A stretch of 64,000 nt of DNA. Origin: Mucilaginibacter limnophilus (GTDB taxonomy: Bacteria; Bacteroidota; Bacteroidia; Sphingobacteriales; Sphingobacteriaceae). A program made the translations under genes and the position numbers. Position 1 is the stretch's first letter. Each line of letters starts with the position of its first letter. Location of the stretch: assembly GCF_004005815.1 (NCBI RefSeq), contig NZ_SACK01000005.1:237992-301991 (forward strand), in the 5' to 3' direction. Shown here piece after piece: positions 56,561 through 64,000 of the stretch. The notes below the pieces were generated by a model, which was not told the DNA's origin, ran no database searches, and was given only the letters and a program-made list of their open reading frames with translations.

Positions 56561-57637
56561 ATGTTCGAAAAACCTTTTGAGATCCAGATGATCTATGCCG
56601 AAGCGGCCGAAATAAATAAACGCAGGGAAGAAGCCGCCAAGCTTAACCGTACCTTCCAAAGCGCGCCGACGCTGCTTAACGTTAAACCCGCCAACTACTG
56701 GATGCAGCAGGAATACGGCAAACCTCAGCCCAAAGCCCTCTTCGATAAATTTTTTCAGCAGGACGAACTGTGCATTATGTTTGCCGACACCAATGCCGGT
56801 AAAAGCATTTTAGCCGTACAAATTGCCGACAGCATAACCGGCGAATACGGCATCGGCCCGTTTCAAAACAGCGCCCCTACCTGCACCCGGGTATTGTACG
56901 TTGACTTTGAACAAAGTGCTAAACAGTTCGAAAGCCGATACCTCAGCCCGCATTGGGGAAGCCATATTTTTTCAGAGAACTTTTTCCGCGCCGAACTCAA
57001 CCACATTGCGCTTCCCGACGCGATAAAGCACAAAAACTACAACGAGTTTGTTAAGTTTTCACTGAAAGAGGCTATCAAAGAAACGCAACCCCAGGTGCTT
57101 ATCATCGATAATATTACGTACATCAGCACCGGCACGCAGTATGCCAGCAGCGCGCTCGAACTGATGAAAACCCTTAAAGAGCTGAAAAGCCTGCACAACC
57201 TGTCGGTACTGGTGCTGGCCCACACGCCTAAGCGCAACCCGCGGCATCCCCTAACGGTAAACGACCTGCAGGGCAGCAAAATGCTTATCAACTTTGCCGA
57301 CAGCGCTTTCGCCATCGGTCAAAGTTACGCCGCGCCCAACCTGCGCTACCTGAAGCAGATAAAGCAGCGCAGCAACAGCATTGTATATGGCGACGACAAC
57401 ATTTGCGTAATGAGCATTGCTTATGAAAACGGCTTTTTGCAATATAAATTTGAAAATTACGCCACCGAAGCCGAACACCTGATGCCCTACGCTATTTTAC
57501 CAACCGGGCAGCTGCAAACCGAAGTGCAAACACTGCATACCGAAGGAAAATCGCTGCGCGAAATAGCCCGCGAACTCAACATTCACCATACTACGGTATT
57601 CAGGGTACTGAAACGGCAGAAAGCGGTGGACGACTAG
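56561..57637 (+). CDS. RepA-like AAA_25 (RecA-fold) ATPase with C-terminal HTH
   Basis: A 358-residue protein. Residues about 45-290 form a RecA-like AAA_25 domain: the P loop FADTNAGKSILAVQIA near 74 (first Gly of Walker A is Ala), and Walker B PQVLIIDNITYI near 178. LNDLQGSKMLINFADSAF-type residues (VNDLQGSKM near 232) follow as in RepA/helicase relatives. The last 30 residues are a resolvase-type HTH (GKSLREIARELNIHHTTVFR). Such proteins are plasmid replication helicases or poorly described chromosomal relatives. The iteron-like array upstream fits a replication-type or DNA-binding role. Function is not established; no relaxase, primase or integrase lies nearby. Confidence 0.78.
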   Translation: MFEKPFEIQMIYAEAAEINKRREEAAKLNRTFQSAPTLLNVKPANYWMQQEYGKPQPKALFDKFFQQDELCIMFADTNAGKSILAVQIADSITGEYGIGPFQNSAPTCTRVLYVDFEQSAKQFESRYLSPHWGSHIFSENFFRAELNHIALPDAIKHKNYNEFVKFSLKEAIKETQPQVLIIDNITYISTGTQYASSALELMKTLKELKSLHNLSVLVLAHTPKRNPRHPLTVNDLQGSKMLINFADSAFAIGQSYAAPNLRYLKQIKQRSNSIVYGDDNICVMSIAYENGFLQYKFENYATEAEHLMPYAILPTGQLQTEVQTLHTEGKSLREIARELNIHHTTVFRVLKRQKAVDD

Positions 57638-57848
57638 CCGTTGGTTTCTGATGGTATTTGCAAATTGTTAGTCGGTGATTTAAGTACCGGCCATTCTTTA
57701 CTTAACGGTAGTTCAACAGTTAAGCAGTTGAAGATTGTAGATTATGGAAAGAATTTCATGTATTCTGATTAACCTCGCTTTGACGGCGATAAATGCTGTT
57801 ACAATAAAGCAGCAAACCAATGACTAATGACCTTTGACTAATGACTAA

Positions 57849-57934
57849 TTGGGCGTTCCCCTCCGGGTCAGGCTTTCCGTTCATACGCCCTCAGGCCTTA
57901 TGCGCAGGCCGGTATCCACTGCAATCCTTAACGC
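57849..57934 (+). repeat. Left inverted repeat of the NACHT cassette
   Basis: An 86-bp sequence from TTGGGCGTTCCCCTCCGGGT to CACTGCAATCCTTAACGC. By hand alignment it matches the reverse complement of 60522-60608 with about six substitutions and one indel. It contains internal hairpins: GGGCGT...ACGCCC and GGCCT-TATGCGC-AGGCC. It ends 10 bp from the stop codon of the enclosed gene. Outside it, both flanks carry loose copies of TGACTAATGAC. The rest of 57638-57848 shows nothing clear. Confidence 0.9.
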
Positions 57935-57944
57935 ATATGTATTC

Positions 57945-60446
57945 TCAACTTGTTTTTAAGTGCTTAATTGCGCTATCTTTTAATTGTTTTTTTATGTAAT
58001 CTTTATTCTTTCCTTGCCTTTTTTGAAGCTTAGCTAAAACCTTAGTTTCCAATTCTTTATCCAATTTATGAACTTTCAGATCTACAAACACAATCCTTGA
58101 CCACCTTACGTTTAAGCTTTCGTCTGACTGGAAGTCAACTAAGTACATGGGATCTTTCATTCTACTTGACAATAAATAAGCTAAACAATATTTGGTCATA
58201 TCGCTATATGATGGATCATCTTTGATTTTGAAATATATTTCACTTAAATCTTCAATATTTAGATGTTTAGTATTTAAGTTATTTGTAAATATCTCTCGTA
58301 TTTGTATTGTAAAGTCAATAGTTGTCAAATAGTATGTAATTCCAGCTTCCTGCTGAGAATCTTTTTCTAATAACTTTTTATAAAATAAATCAAAGTTATA
58401 CAACACCTTTTCAATTATCTTTTGCTTAAGTTGTCTTGATATAAGGTGATTTGCTTGAAGACATCTTGAAATCAAAGTAAAGTATTTATAAGCCTGTACA
58501 TGATCATTAGGAATATTATTATTATAGAGTTCTTTAATAAACACATCTCTTTTGGGTTGTTTTCCGCAATAGAATACCATTGTATTTTCCCACCAATCAG
58601 TGAAAAAACTATCTTTTAATAATTTCTCGTTTGAATCATCAAAAGCTACACTCGTGAAATATTCTTGAAAGGTTAAATGGTAAAAATAAAATTCGTTTAG
58701 TTGTTCATCAAATTGGATAAGACCCTGTCTGTCTTTTAAAGAATCAATAAATTGTTGCACATCGCTTAAATCTTTAAAATCATATTCTGACTTTACTTTT
58801 TGCAGAAAAATTTTCAAATCCTTTTCTGAAATGGATTTGATCCCGTTACAATGCAAATGTGATGCTATAATTGCCATTATTTGTTTGGCTTCTTCATATT
58901 TATACTGAGAACTCAATCCTTTGCTGGAATCCCATCTTTCCAAGTAGTAATCAGTAAATTTATTATAGAGCTCTGTGATATTGGCAGGAAGTTCTGATAA
59001 GTCAATTTGATCTTCTTTATACAAAATAGCCATTAATGTTAAAGCCAAGGGAGTTCTAACTAATTTATTAGTAAGTAACCCATCTTTTAGTGCTTTAATG
59101 AAATAGTTTGATTTCCCGGTATTGTTTGGAATTAACTTTTTTACAAGTTTAAATGCTTGGCCAATATCAAAAGGTAGCAATTCAATCTTTTCAAAACTCT
59201 TGAGTATTCCAAACTCTTGGATTAGACTTTGATCTCTTGAAGTAATTATTATTTGTACAGGAAGTTTTTTTGTAAACGAATCTAATTCAATGATTTCATT
59301 TAAAAGCCTTAAATTATTTATATTTAAAGCTAATAAGGCACTCGATGCTTGAAGGTCATTTAACTTTTCTTTTTTATCTTTTTTCAGTTCGTCATTTTCT
59401 CTTTGCAGCCTAAGTTTTAACGTGAGAATATTTATTAATACTATTATTCTATTAGTAGTATCTTTTATTTCATCCAAGCCGTCAAACAAAAGCATAATCT
59501 TTGAGTACTTACTGAAATCAATTTCCTCATTAGCTAAATTGCTATATTGAGCCTTTAATGCTTCATATAAGTTTTCGTTAACATTGATATTTGAAAATTC
59601 CCATGAAAAGACAGCAATAGGTTTTTCTAAGTTTTCATTTAAAGCATTTATCCCTATTCGTTTAAGAAGCAATGTTTTCCCTGAAGTGGGTAATCCGTAT
59701 ATAAAAAAGTCTTTGTGTTCTCTGATTATCGCAAGTGAATCATCGAGTTCTTCATTTCTTTTAACATCTTTTTGATCACCATCATATTTTATATATGTTT
59801 CTTTTTTCTCTTTAAATTTCTGATAAGAGGTCTTTACGCTAACGTATATATCGTTGATATCATTAATGGACAAGCCATGGAATAATTCTTTAGTATTATC
59901 AACTTTAGATAAATGCTTTATTTGACCGTTTCTAAAATTGTTAAATGCAATTTCGTAATCACTTAAAAACTCTTCTTTTATCAAGCTTTCAATTTCGCTG
60001 TTTAATCTTTGATAATTCCAAATTTCAACATTTGATAATAAAAAATCTTCGATGGTATGATGCAATACTGATTTAGCTTGTGGAGAAACTACTCCATTAA
60101 TTACAACTAAAACTTCGGATATATTCTCCTCTTTACCTTTTTCATTTATATGAGGATGCTTAAAACATAATCTAATTTGACGTAAAATCTCTCCATCTTC
60201 TTCAAAATCTTGCTGTCCTGAATCTTTGTTTTTAACAATTACCGCCGTAAGCCGCTCAATTTTTTTACGTGGATCGTAATCTTTGAAGACTAAGTCTTTA
60301 CCATACTCATTGCTTCCATGGGTTATTTGAACATCAGAATAACCCATTTTAATAAAAAGTTGTTGTAGATAAGGAAACAAAAGAGGTTCATTCTTACTCT
60401 CTTTTATAACTTTCAGTTTAGCTTTAACAGTAGTTTCTTTGCTCAT
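57945..60446 (-). CDS. NACHT-type STAND NTPase with N-terminal restriction-endonuclease-like domain
   Basis: An 833-residue protein. Residues about 15-165 resemble a PD-(D/E)xK nuclease of the Mrr kind (GSNEYGKDLVFKD, then LTAVIVKNKD), with Asp and the last Lys present but the usual Glu/Gln before that Lys replaced by Ile. The NACHT domain has Walker A YGLPTSGKTLLL near 251, Walker B IMLLFDGLDEIKD near 317 and the later sensor region IIITSRDQSL. FYFYHLTFQEYF near 590 is the NACHT-associated helical motif. The C-terminal 230 residues are helical, without clear LRR or TPR repeats. Bacterial NACHT proteins with nuclease effectors are known anti-phage systems, so defence is the likely role. The gene is much richer in A/T than its neighbours and enclosed by inverted repeats, which suggests transfer. 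Confidence 0.88.
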   Translation of the reverse strand: MSKETTVKAKLKVIKESKNEPLLFPYLQQLFIKMGYSDVQITHGSNEYGKDLVFKDYDPRKKIERLTAVIVKNKDSGQQDFEEDGEILRQIRLCFKHPHINEKGKEENISEVLVVINGVVSPQAKSVLHHTIEDFLLSNVEIWNYQRLNSEIESLIKEEFLSDYEIAFNNFRNGQIKHLSKVDNTKELFHGLSINDINDIYVSVKTSYQKFKEKKETYIKYDGDQKDVKRNEELDDSLAIIREHKDFFIYGLPTSGKTLLLKRIGINALNENLEKPIAVFSWEFSNINVNENLYEALKAQYSNLANEEIDFSKYSKIMLLFDGLDEIKDTTNRIIVLINILTLKLRLQRENDELKKDKKEKLNDLQASSALLALNINNLRLLNEIIELDSFTKKLPVQIIITSRDQSLIQEFGILKSFEKIELLPFDIGQAFKLVKKLIPNNTGKSNYFIKALKDGLLTNKLVRTPLALTLMAILYKEDQIDLSELPANITELYNKFTDYYLERWDSSKGLSSQYKYEEAKQIMAIIASHLHCNGIKSISEKDLKIFLQKVKSEYDFKDLSDVQQFIDSLKDRQGLIQFDEQLNEFYFYHLTFQEYFTSVAFDDSNEKLLKDSFFTDWWENTMVFYCGKQPKRDVFIKELYNNNIPNDHVQAYKYFTLISRCLQANHLISRQLKQKIIEKVLYNFDLFYKKLLEKDSQQEAGITYYLTTIDFTIQIREIFTNNLNTKHLNIEDLSEIYFKIKDDPSYSDMTKYCLAYLLSSRMKDPMYLVDFQSDESLNVRWSRIVFVDLKVHKLDKELETKVLAKLQKRQGKNKDYIKKQLKDSAIKHLKTS

Positions 60447-60521
60447 TTTAGGTTGTGATTAAGGTTATCAATAAAGTTAAACAATTGCATTGAAATTGCA
60501 TTACTCAAGTACAATTATTCC

Positions 60522-60608
60522 GCGTTAAGGATTGCAGTGGATACCAGCTTCGCGCCTAAGGCCTGAGGGCGTATAAACGAAAAGCCTGACCCGGAGGGTA
60601 ACGCCCAA
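60522..60608 (-). repeat. Right inverted repeat of the NACHT cassette
   Basis: An 87-bp partner of 57849-57934 in opposite orientation, beginning GCGTTAAGGATTGCAGTGGA and ending GTAACGCCCAA. It lies 75 bp upstream of the NACHT start, leaving a short promoter region inside the cassette. Confidence 0.9.
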
Positions 60609-60663
60609 AAGGGTCATTAGTGATTAGTCAATAGTCATTGATTAATTATGAGTGGTTTAATCA

Positions 60664-60822
60664 CTAACTCATCTTTGATCTGCGCCATCTTCTTATTAAA
60701 TAAATCAGCAAAACAACTACAGCAATAATGGCTATAATTTGCCACCATTGAACCGCCATTCGAAAAGAATAACCTTCGGATACCGGATTTGCCCGCAAAA
60801 TCGCATACAAGAAACTGCTCAT
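60664..60822 (-). CDS. Possible 52-residue membrane protein
   Basis: An ATG-initiated frame (60820-60822) ending in TAG. The product starts MSSFLYAILRANPVSEGYSF, has one strong helix (about 25-43, WWQIIAIIAVVVLLIYLI) and ends in a basic tail RRWRRSKMS, obeying the positive-inside rule. No family recognised. It is just outside the cassette and 95 bp beyond the NlpC/P60 gene stop on the same strand. Short length keeps confidence modest. Confidence 0.45.
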   Translation of the reverse strand: MSSFLYAILRANPVSEGYSFRMAVQWWQIIAIIAVVVLLIYLIRRWRRSKMS

Positions 60823-60917
60823 TTATAATTGCTTTTTATTCTTCTGCCTGTATACTGGATTACAAACCATAATCTGCTACTGCAACTGCCCCTGCAACTA
60901 ATTACCGCCGCGCAACC

Positions 60918-61499
60918 TTACCGCTCGTTCTGCGGAAATACACGCACTGTTTTTACATACCTGCCCATATAATAAGCGTTGAGCGGCGTTATGGTTACAC
61001 CGTCGTTTTTGCCCGAGGTGGAGTGGATGAACTGTGTTGGTTGCCCGGGCGCTGTTACGATAATGCCCATGTGGCCAACGGTGCGTATGGTGCTATCGGT
61101 ACCGGTGAACAGGATCAGGTCGCCGGGTTTGGCGTTGCGCAATGGTATTTCGTGGTGCACATTAGTAAAATCTTCAGATGTGCGGGGCACCGCTATGCCG
61201 AAATGGTTGAACACATAGGTGATAAAGCCCGAGCAGTCGAAACCCTCATTAGGGTTGATGGAGCCGTATTTATAAGGTATGCCCTGCAGCGTTTGCGCGT
61301 AGGTTATAAGCTGTGCCGGCGTGGTTTGGCCGGTGTTAACGCGGGTAGCTTCGGGCGTGTTGTACGGGAAAGGCAGCGGCTCTCCGGGCTTTGCGGTGGT
61401 GTCGGCAGTTACCGGCGGTTGTTTAACTGTCATGTTAGTACCGCCGCCGCACGACAGGAAGAACAATACAAGCAAGCAGTAAGCGGCACGAAATTGCAT
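60918..61499 (-). CDS. NlpC/P60 (C40) lipoprotein, peptidoglycan endopeptidase
   Basis: A 193-residue lipoprotein: hydrophobic signal with lipobox FFLSC (Cys 17), a Pro/Thr-rich linker (about 20-60), then the NlpC/P60 domain. The catalytic Cys is in NEGFDCSGFITYVFN near 88, the His in GHMGIIV near 143 and the third residue in FIHSTSG near 157. It should cut peptide cross-links or stems of peptidoglycan from the envelope side. Family length is typical. Confidence 0.93.
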   Translation of the reverse strand: MQFRAAYCLLVLFFLSCGGGTNMTVKQPPVTADTTAKPGEPLPFPYNTPEATRVNTGQTTPAQLITYAQTLQGIPYKYGSINPNEGFDCSGFITYVFNHFGIAVPRTSEDFTNVHHEIPLRNAKPGDLILFTGTDSTIRTVGHMGIIVTAPGQPTQFIHSTSGKNDGVTITPLNAYYMGRYVKTVRVFPQNER

Positions 61500-61589
61500 G
61501 CATAATGATACGGAAAAATCAGTGTATCAGCATAATAAACAACCAGGCATTACACTACTTTAATTTTACAAAAACAAATAAAGCGGCTT

Positions 61590-61608
61590 TTACTTAATTA
61601 ATAAGTAA
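61590..61608. promoter_or_regulatory. Palindromic operator candidate before the zinc dehydrogenase gene
   Basis: TTACTTAATTAATAAGTAA (arms TTACTT/AAGTAA) lies 26 bp before the ATG and is followed by a similar ACTTTAAGT. It could be a repressor site; the A/T richness of the region makes chance possible. Confidence 0.3.
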
Positions 61609-61634
61609 ATACTTTAAGTAATAACCAAACCTAT

Positions 61635-62687
61635 ATGAAAGCTGCACTAAAAACTGAGAATGGCGAATTTGAGATTCAGGACGTAGAAGCCCCAAAGGTT
61701 GAAAAGCCCGACTGGGTGCTGGCGCGTGTGCGGGTATCGGGCATTTGCGGTACCGACTTGCGCCACTGGAAAAAGGACGAGCCCGAGCTTGTACACAAAA
61801 TAATGGGGCATGAACTGGCCGGCGAAGTGGTGGAAGTTGGCGAGGCCGTTACCAACGTTAAGCCCGGCGACCGTGTGGTAATTGAAACCGTGCTTGGCGA
61901 CGATACCTGCGACTGGTGCAACGTACAACAGTATAACCTGTGCCCCAACCTGTACCCCGTGCGTATGAAAACGGTGTCGCAGGCGTTTGCCGCCTACCTG
62001 GCCGGTCCGTCGAAAAAGTTCTACAAACTGCCCGATCATGTAAGTTTTGAAGAAGCAACCGTGTTGGATACATTTTCGGTATGTATGCACGCCATACAAT
62101 TAAGTGGTATCAAATTAAATGATAAGGTGGTTGTAATTGGCGCCGGGCCGATAGGGCTGGGTCAGCTGCAGCTGGCAAAAATTTCGGGCGCCGACGTGCT
62201 GATTACCGATACGGTTGATAACTCGCTGAGAATAGCCAAAGAGCTGGGCGCCGATGAAGTGGTAAACATTAAAAATGAAGACGCGTTGAAGCGAGTAATG
62301 GAATTCACCAATAACCGCGGCGCCGATATCGTGTTTGAATGCGCAGGCGGCCCTTCAATGCCCGAAACGCTTCCGCAGGCTACAACCTTTTGCCGGCGGG
62401 GCGGTAAGGTGATTATTGTAGGCGGCTTTGATAAGGGGGAGATTTCTATTCCGCTGGAATGGCAGCGCATACAAATGAGCGAGATAAAGCTGATACCAAG
62501 CGCCAGCTATTCGTATTGGGGCATATACCCCGAAATGCAAATGTGCCTCGACCTGGTGGCCAACGGCAAGCTGAACGCCAAAAAGCTAATCACCCACAGC
62601 TTCTCTCTCGACGACATTAACAAAGCCTTTGAAACCGCCCAGAACAAGGAAGAAACCGGGGCAGTTTTTGTCGCGCTGACTGTATAA
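61635..62687 (+). CDS. Zinc-dependent alcohol/polyol dehydrogenase (MDR family)
   Basis: A 350-residue medium-chain dehydrogenase. Catalytic zinc residues are Cys in SGICGTDLRHW near 38 and GHELAGEV near 59. The structural-zinc loop DTCDWCNVQQYNLC near 93-106 has three of the usual four cysteines, the first being Asp. The Rossmann motif is VIGAGPIGLGQLQLAK near 170. It resembles sorbitol/threonine-dehydrogenase-type enzymes; the substrate is not clear. Single gene, closed by a hairpin shared with the convergent SDR gene. Confidence 0.9.
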   Translation: MKAALKTENGEFEIQDVEAPKVEKPDWVLARVRVSGICGTDLRHWKKDEPELVHKIMGHELAGEVVEVGEAVTNVKPGDRVVIETVLGDDTCDWCNVQQYNLCPNLYPVRMKTVSQAFAAYLAGPSKKFYKLPDHVSFEEATVLDTFSVCMHAIQLSGIKLNDKVVVIGAGPIGLGQLQLAKISGADVLITDTVDNSLRIAKELGADEVVNIKNEDALKRVMEFTNNRGADIVFECAGGPSMPETLPQATTFCRRGGKVIIVGGFDKGEISIPLEWQRIQMSEIKLIPSASYSYWGIYPEMQMCLDLVANGKLNAKKLITHSFSLDDINKAFETAQNKEETGAVFVALTV

Positions 62688-62705
62688 ATTCACGTTTCCA
62701 TATAA

Positions 62706-62741
62706 AAACAGCAAAGCCCCGGTATCGGGGCTTTGCTGTTT
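62706..62741. terminator. Bidirectional terminator between convergent dehydrogenase genes
   Basis: AAACAGCAAAGCCCC, loop, GGGGCTTTGCTGTTT is a perfect 15-bp stem, extended by one G-C pair in the loop. A-rich on one side and T-rich on the other, so it can serve both strands. Confidence 0.85.
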
Positions 62742-62755
62742 ATGATATATATTTA

Positions 62756-63763
62756 TTATGGCTGACCGCCGCCGCCCATAGCGCCGTAAATCTGTCCGGT
62801 TGCGTAGCTGGCATCGCTGGCGGCAAGCTGAACGTATATCGAAGCCAGCTCAACGGGCTGCCCGGGGCGGCCCATTGGTGTATCACCGCCAAATTTTTGC
62901 AGCTTCTCCTGCGTAGCGCCGCCGCTTACCTGTAGTGGCGTCCAAATGGGGCCTGGCGCTACGCCGTTCACTCGGATGCCTTTCGGCGCAAGCTGTTTAG
63001 CCAGCGAGCGTACATAGTTTGTTGTAGCCGCTTTAGTTTGTGCATAGTCATAAAGCTCGGGTGATGGGTCCATAGCCTGTTCAGATGTAGTACCAATAAT
63101 CGCCGATCCGGGTTTCAGGTGCGGCAATGCCGCTTTGGTTATCCAGAAAGGCGCGTAAATGTTGGTCTTCATCGTCGCGTCGAAATCTTCGGTAGTGATA
63201 TCCAGTATAGAAGGTTTGGTTTGCTGACGTGCGGCGTTGTTTACCAATATGTCAAGCCCGCCTAACTGTCGTACGGCTTCGGCAACCAGTTTTTGGCAAA
63301 AAGATTCGTCGCGCAGGTCGCCGGGAATGGCTACCGCCTTGCGGCCTTCGGCTTTTATCAGCTCAATTACTTCTCGTGCATCAGGTTCTTCGGTAGGAAA
63401 GTAGTTGATGGCAACATCAGCACCCTCGCGCGCGAAGGCGATAGCCGCAGCGCGCCCCATGCCTGAGTCGCCGCCCGTAATAAGCGCCTTACGGCCCTTT
63501 AACCTGCCCGAACCTTTGTAGCTTGTTTCACCATGGTCAGGCCGCGGGTTCATCTTGCTTGCCAACCCCGGCCACGGCTGCGACTGGCTTTGGAACGGTG
63601 GTTTAGGATATTTCTTGGTAGGATCTTCAAGGTCGGCCGGGCCATCATATGCTGATGGTAATACGCCTGTGGCGCCAAGCACAGGTGCTACCGTCATGGC
63701 GGCGATGCCTGCGCCTAATCCGCCAATTACTTGGCGACGGGATATTTTATCATCGTTTTTCAT
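62756..63763 (-). CDS. Tat-signal short-chain dehydrogenase
   Basis: A 335-residue SDR with an N-terminal twin-arginine-like signal (SRRQVIGG at residues 8-15, then a Gly/Ala-rich hydrophobic stretch to about 38), so it may be exported folded with its cofactor. The SDR core has the cofactor loop ITGGDSGMGRA near 95, NNAA near 173 and the intact YxxxK in LYDYAQTKAA near 238. It belongs to the YghA/YhdF-like group. Substrate unknown. Divided from the 5S rRNA gene by about 140 bp. Confidence 0.88.
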   Translation of the reverse strand: MKNDDKISRRQVIGGLGAGIAAMTVAPVLGATGVLPSAYDGPADLEDPTKKYPKPPFQSQSQPWPGLASKMNPRPDHGETSYKGSGRLKGRKALITGGDSGMGRAAAIAFAREGADVAINYFPTEEPDAREVIELIKAEGRKAVAIPGDLRDESFCQKLVAEAVRQLGGLDILVNNAARQQTKPSILDITTEDFDATMKTNIYAPFWITKAALPHLKPGSAIIGTTSEQAMDPSPELYDYAQTKAATTNYVRSLAKQLAPKGIRVNGVAPGPIWTPLQVSGGATQEKLQKFGGDTPMGRPGQPVELASIYVQLAASDASYATGQIYGAMGGGGQP

Positions 63764-63857
63764 GGTAGTGTAGTTTATGTCTACAAGAAACCATGAGCAG
63801 AGTGATTGGTTTTAATTGGAAGTTAAAATAATTTCCGCACCATCCCCCATTCATAAA

Positions 63858-63894
63858 CGCAAAAAAGCCCTCGTTGATTACTCAAGAGGGCTTT
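63858..63894 (-). terminator. Intrinsic terminator of the rRNA operon
   Basis: On the minus strand, AAAGCCCTC, loop, GAGGGCTTT followed by six T residues. It begins 7 bp after the 5S rRNA 3' end. Confidence 0.85.
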
Positions 63895-63901
63895 GTAAAA
63901 G

Positions 63902-64000
<99 letters not shown>

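Larger units (their letters stand above)
57849..60608. mobile_element. Putative single-gene defence cassette bounded by inverted repeats
   Basis: A 2.76-kb unit: two long inverted repeats enclosing one A/T-rich NACHT gene, with almost no spare DNA on the left. No transposase or integrase is inside. It resembles a non-autonomous element or a recombination cassette carrying a defence gene. Mobility is inferred from the repeats and composition; I cannot see a target-site duplication with confidence. Confidence 0.55.

Noticed and set aside
56561..60446. Prophage or integrative conjugative element covering the ATPase and NACHT genes
   Set aside because: There is no integrase, relaxase, phage structural gene or tRNA-anchored direct repeat; only the inverted-repeat cassette is supported.

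Overview
The window looks like chromosome of a Bacteroidota bacterium, most likely a Sphingobacteriaceae relative such as Mucilaginibacter or Pedobacter. The evidence is type IX secretion (T9SS) cargo with both kinds of C-terminal sorting domain, a PorV and a PorP/SprF homologue, Bacteroidota-type promoters (TTG, about 20 bases, TAnnTTTG), a GG-leader peptide of Bacteroidota type, and the family repertoire throughout. The genus is inference; no sequence search was possible.

Layout. 1-4722 (minus strand) is a peptide export locus: a three-domain C39-like/VKOR/thioredoxin protein, a six-cysteine GG-leader peptide, a C39-peptidase ABC exporter and the start of a HlyD adaptor. 4985-10465 holds PorV and a 1436-residue secreted polysaccharide-lyase-like T9SS cargo. 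10857-14086 holds initiator tRNA, era, der and a HAD phosphatase. 15620-20610 is a methionine unit (metF, metH) under a SAM-I riboswitch. 20671-23074 is an arsenic resistance operon (arsR, a DUF6428-type gene, arsC, acr3) with two matching operator-like palindromes. 23165-34046 is a surface adhesin operon: a 2634-residue Ig-repeat protein with a type B sorting domain, PorP/SprF and an OmpA/PD40 protein. 34245-39005 is a probable L-fucose (or L-rhamnose) oxidative catabolic cluster with an AraC regulator. 39018-45924 is a putative polysaccharide synthase operon (histidine kinase, BcsB-like protein, MshEN-GT2 synthase, membrane protein).

46453-56376 is a mixed region: acyl-ACP desaturase, aldo/keto reductase, a candidate small RNA, a GreA-C-like protein, a TPR histidine kinase, a lipoprotein, a sialate O-acetylesterase-like enzyme, small membrane proteins and a DUF922 protease-like protein. 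56380-57637 is an iteron-like repeat array before a RepA/AAA_25-type ATPase. 57849-60608 is an A/T-rich NACHT NTPase gene with an N-terminal nuclease-like domain, tightly enclosed by 86-87 bp near-identical inverted repeats. The window ends with an NlpC/P60 lipoprotein, a zinc dehydrogenase, a Tat-signal SDR and the 3' part of a 5S rRNA gene.

The two strongest candidates for something little described are the NACHT cassette with its long inverted repeats, and the peptide locus in which an oxidative-folding enzyme carries a degenerate C39 domain that could hold the leader of its own substrate. The MshEN-GT2/BcsB operon comes third.
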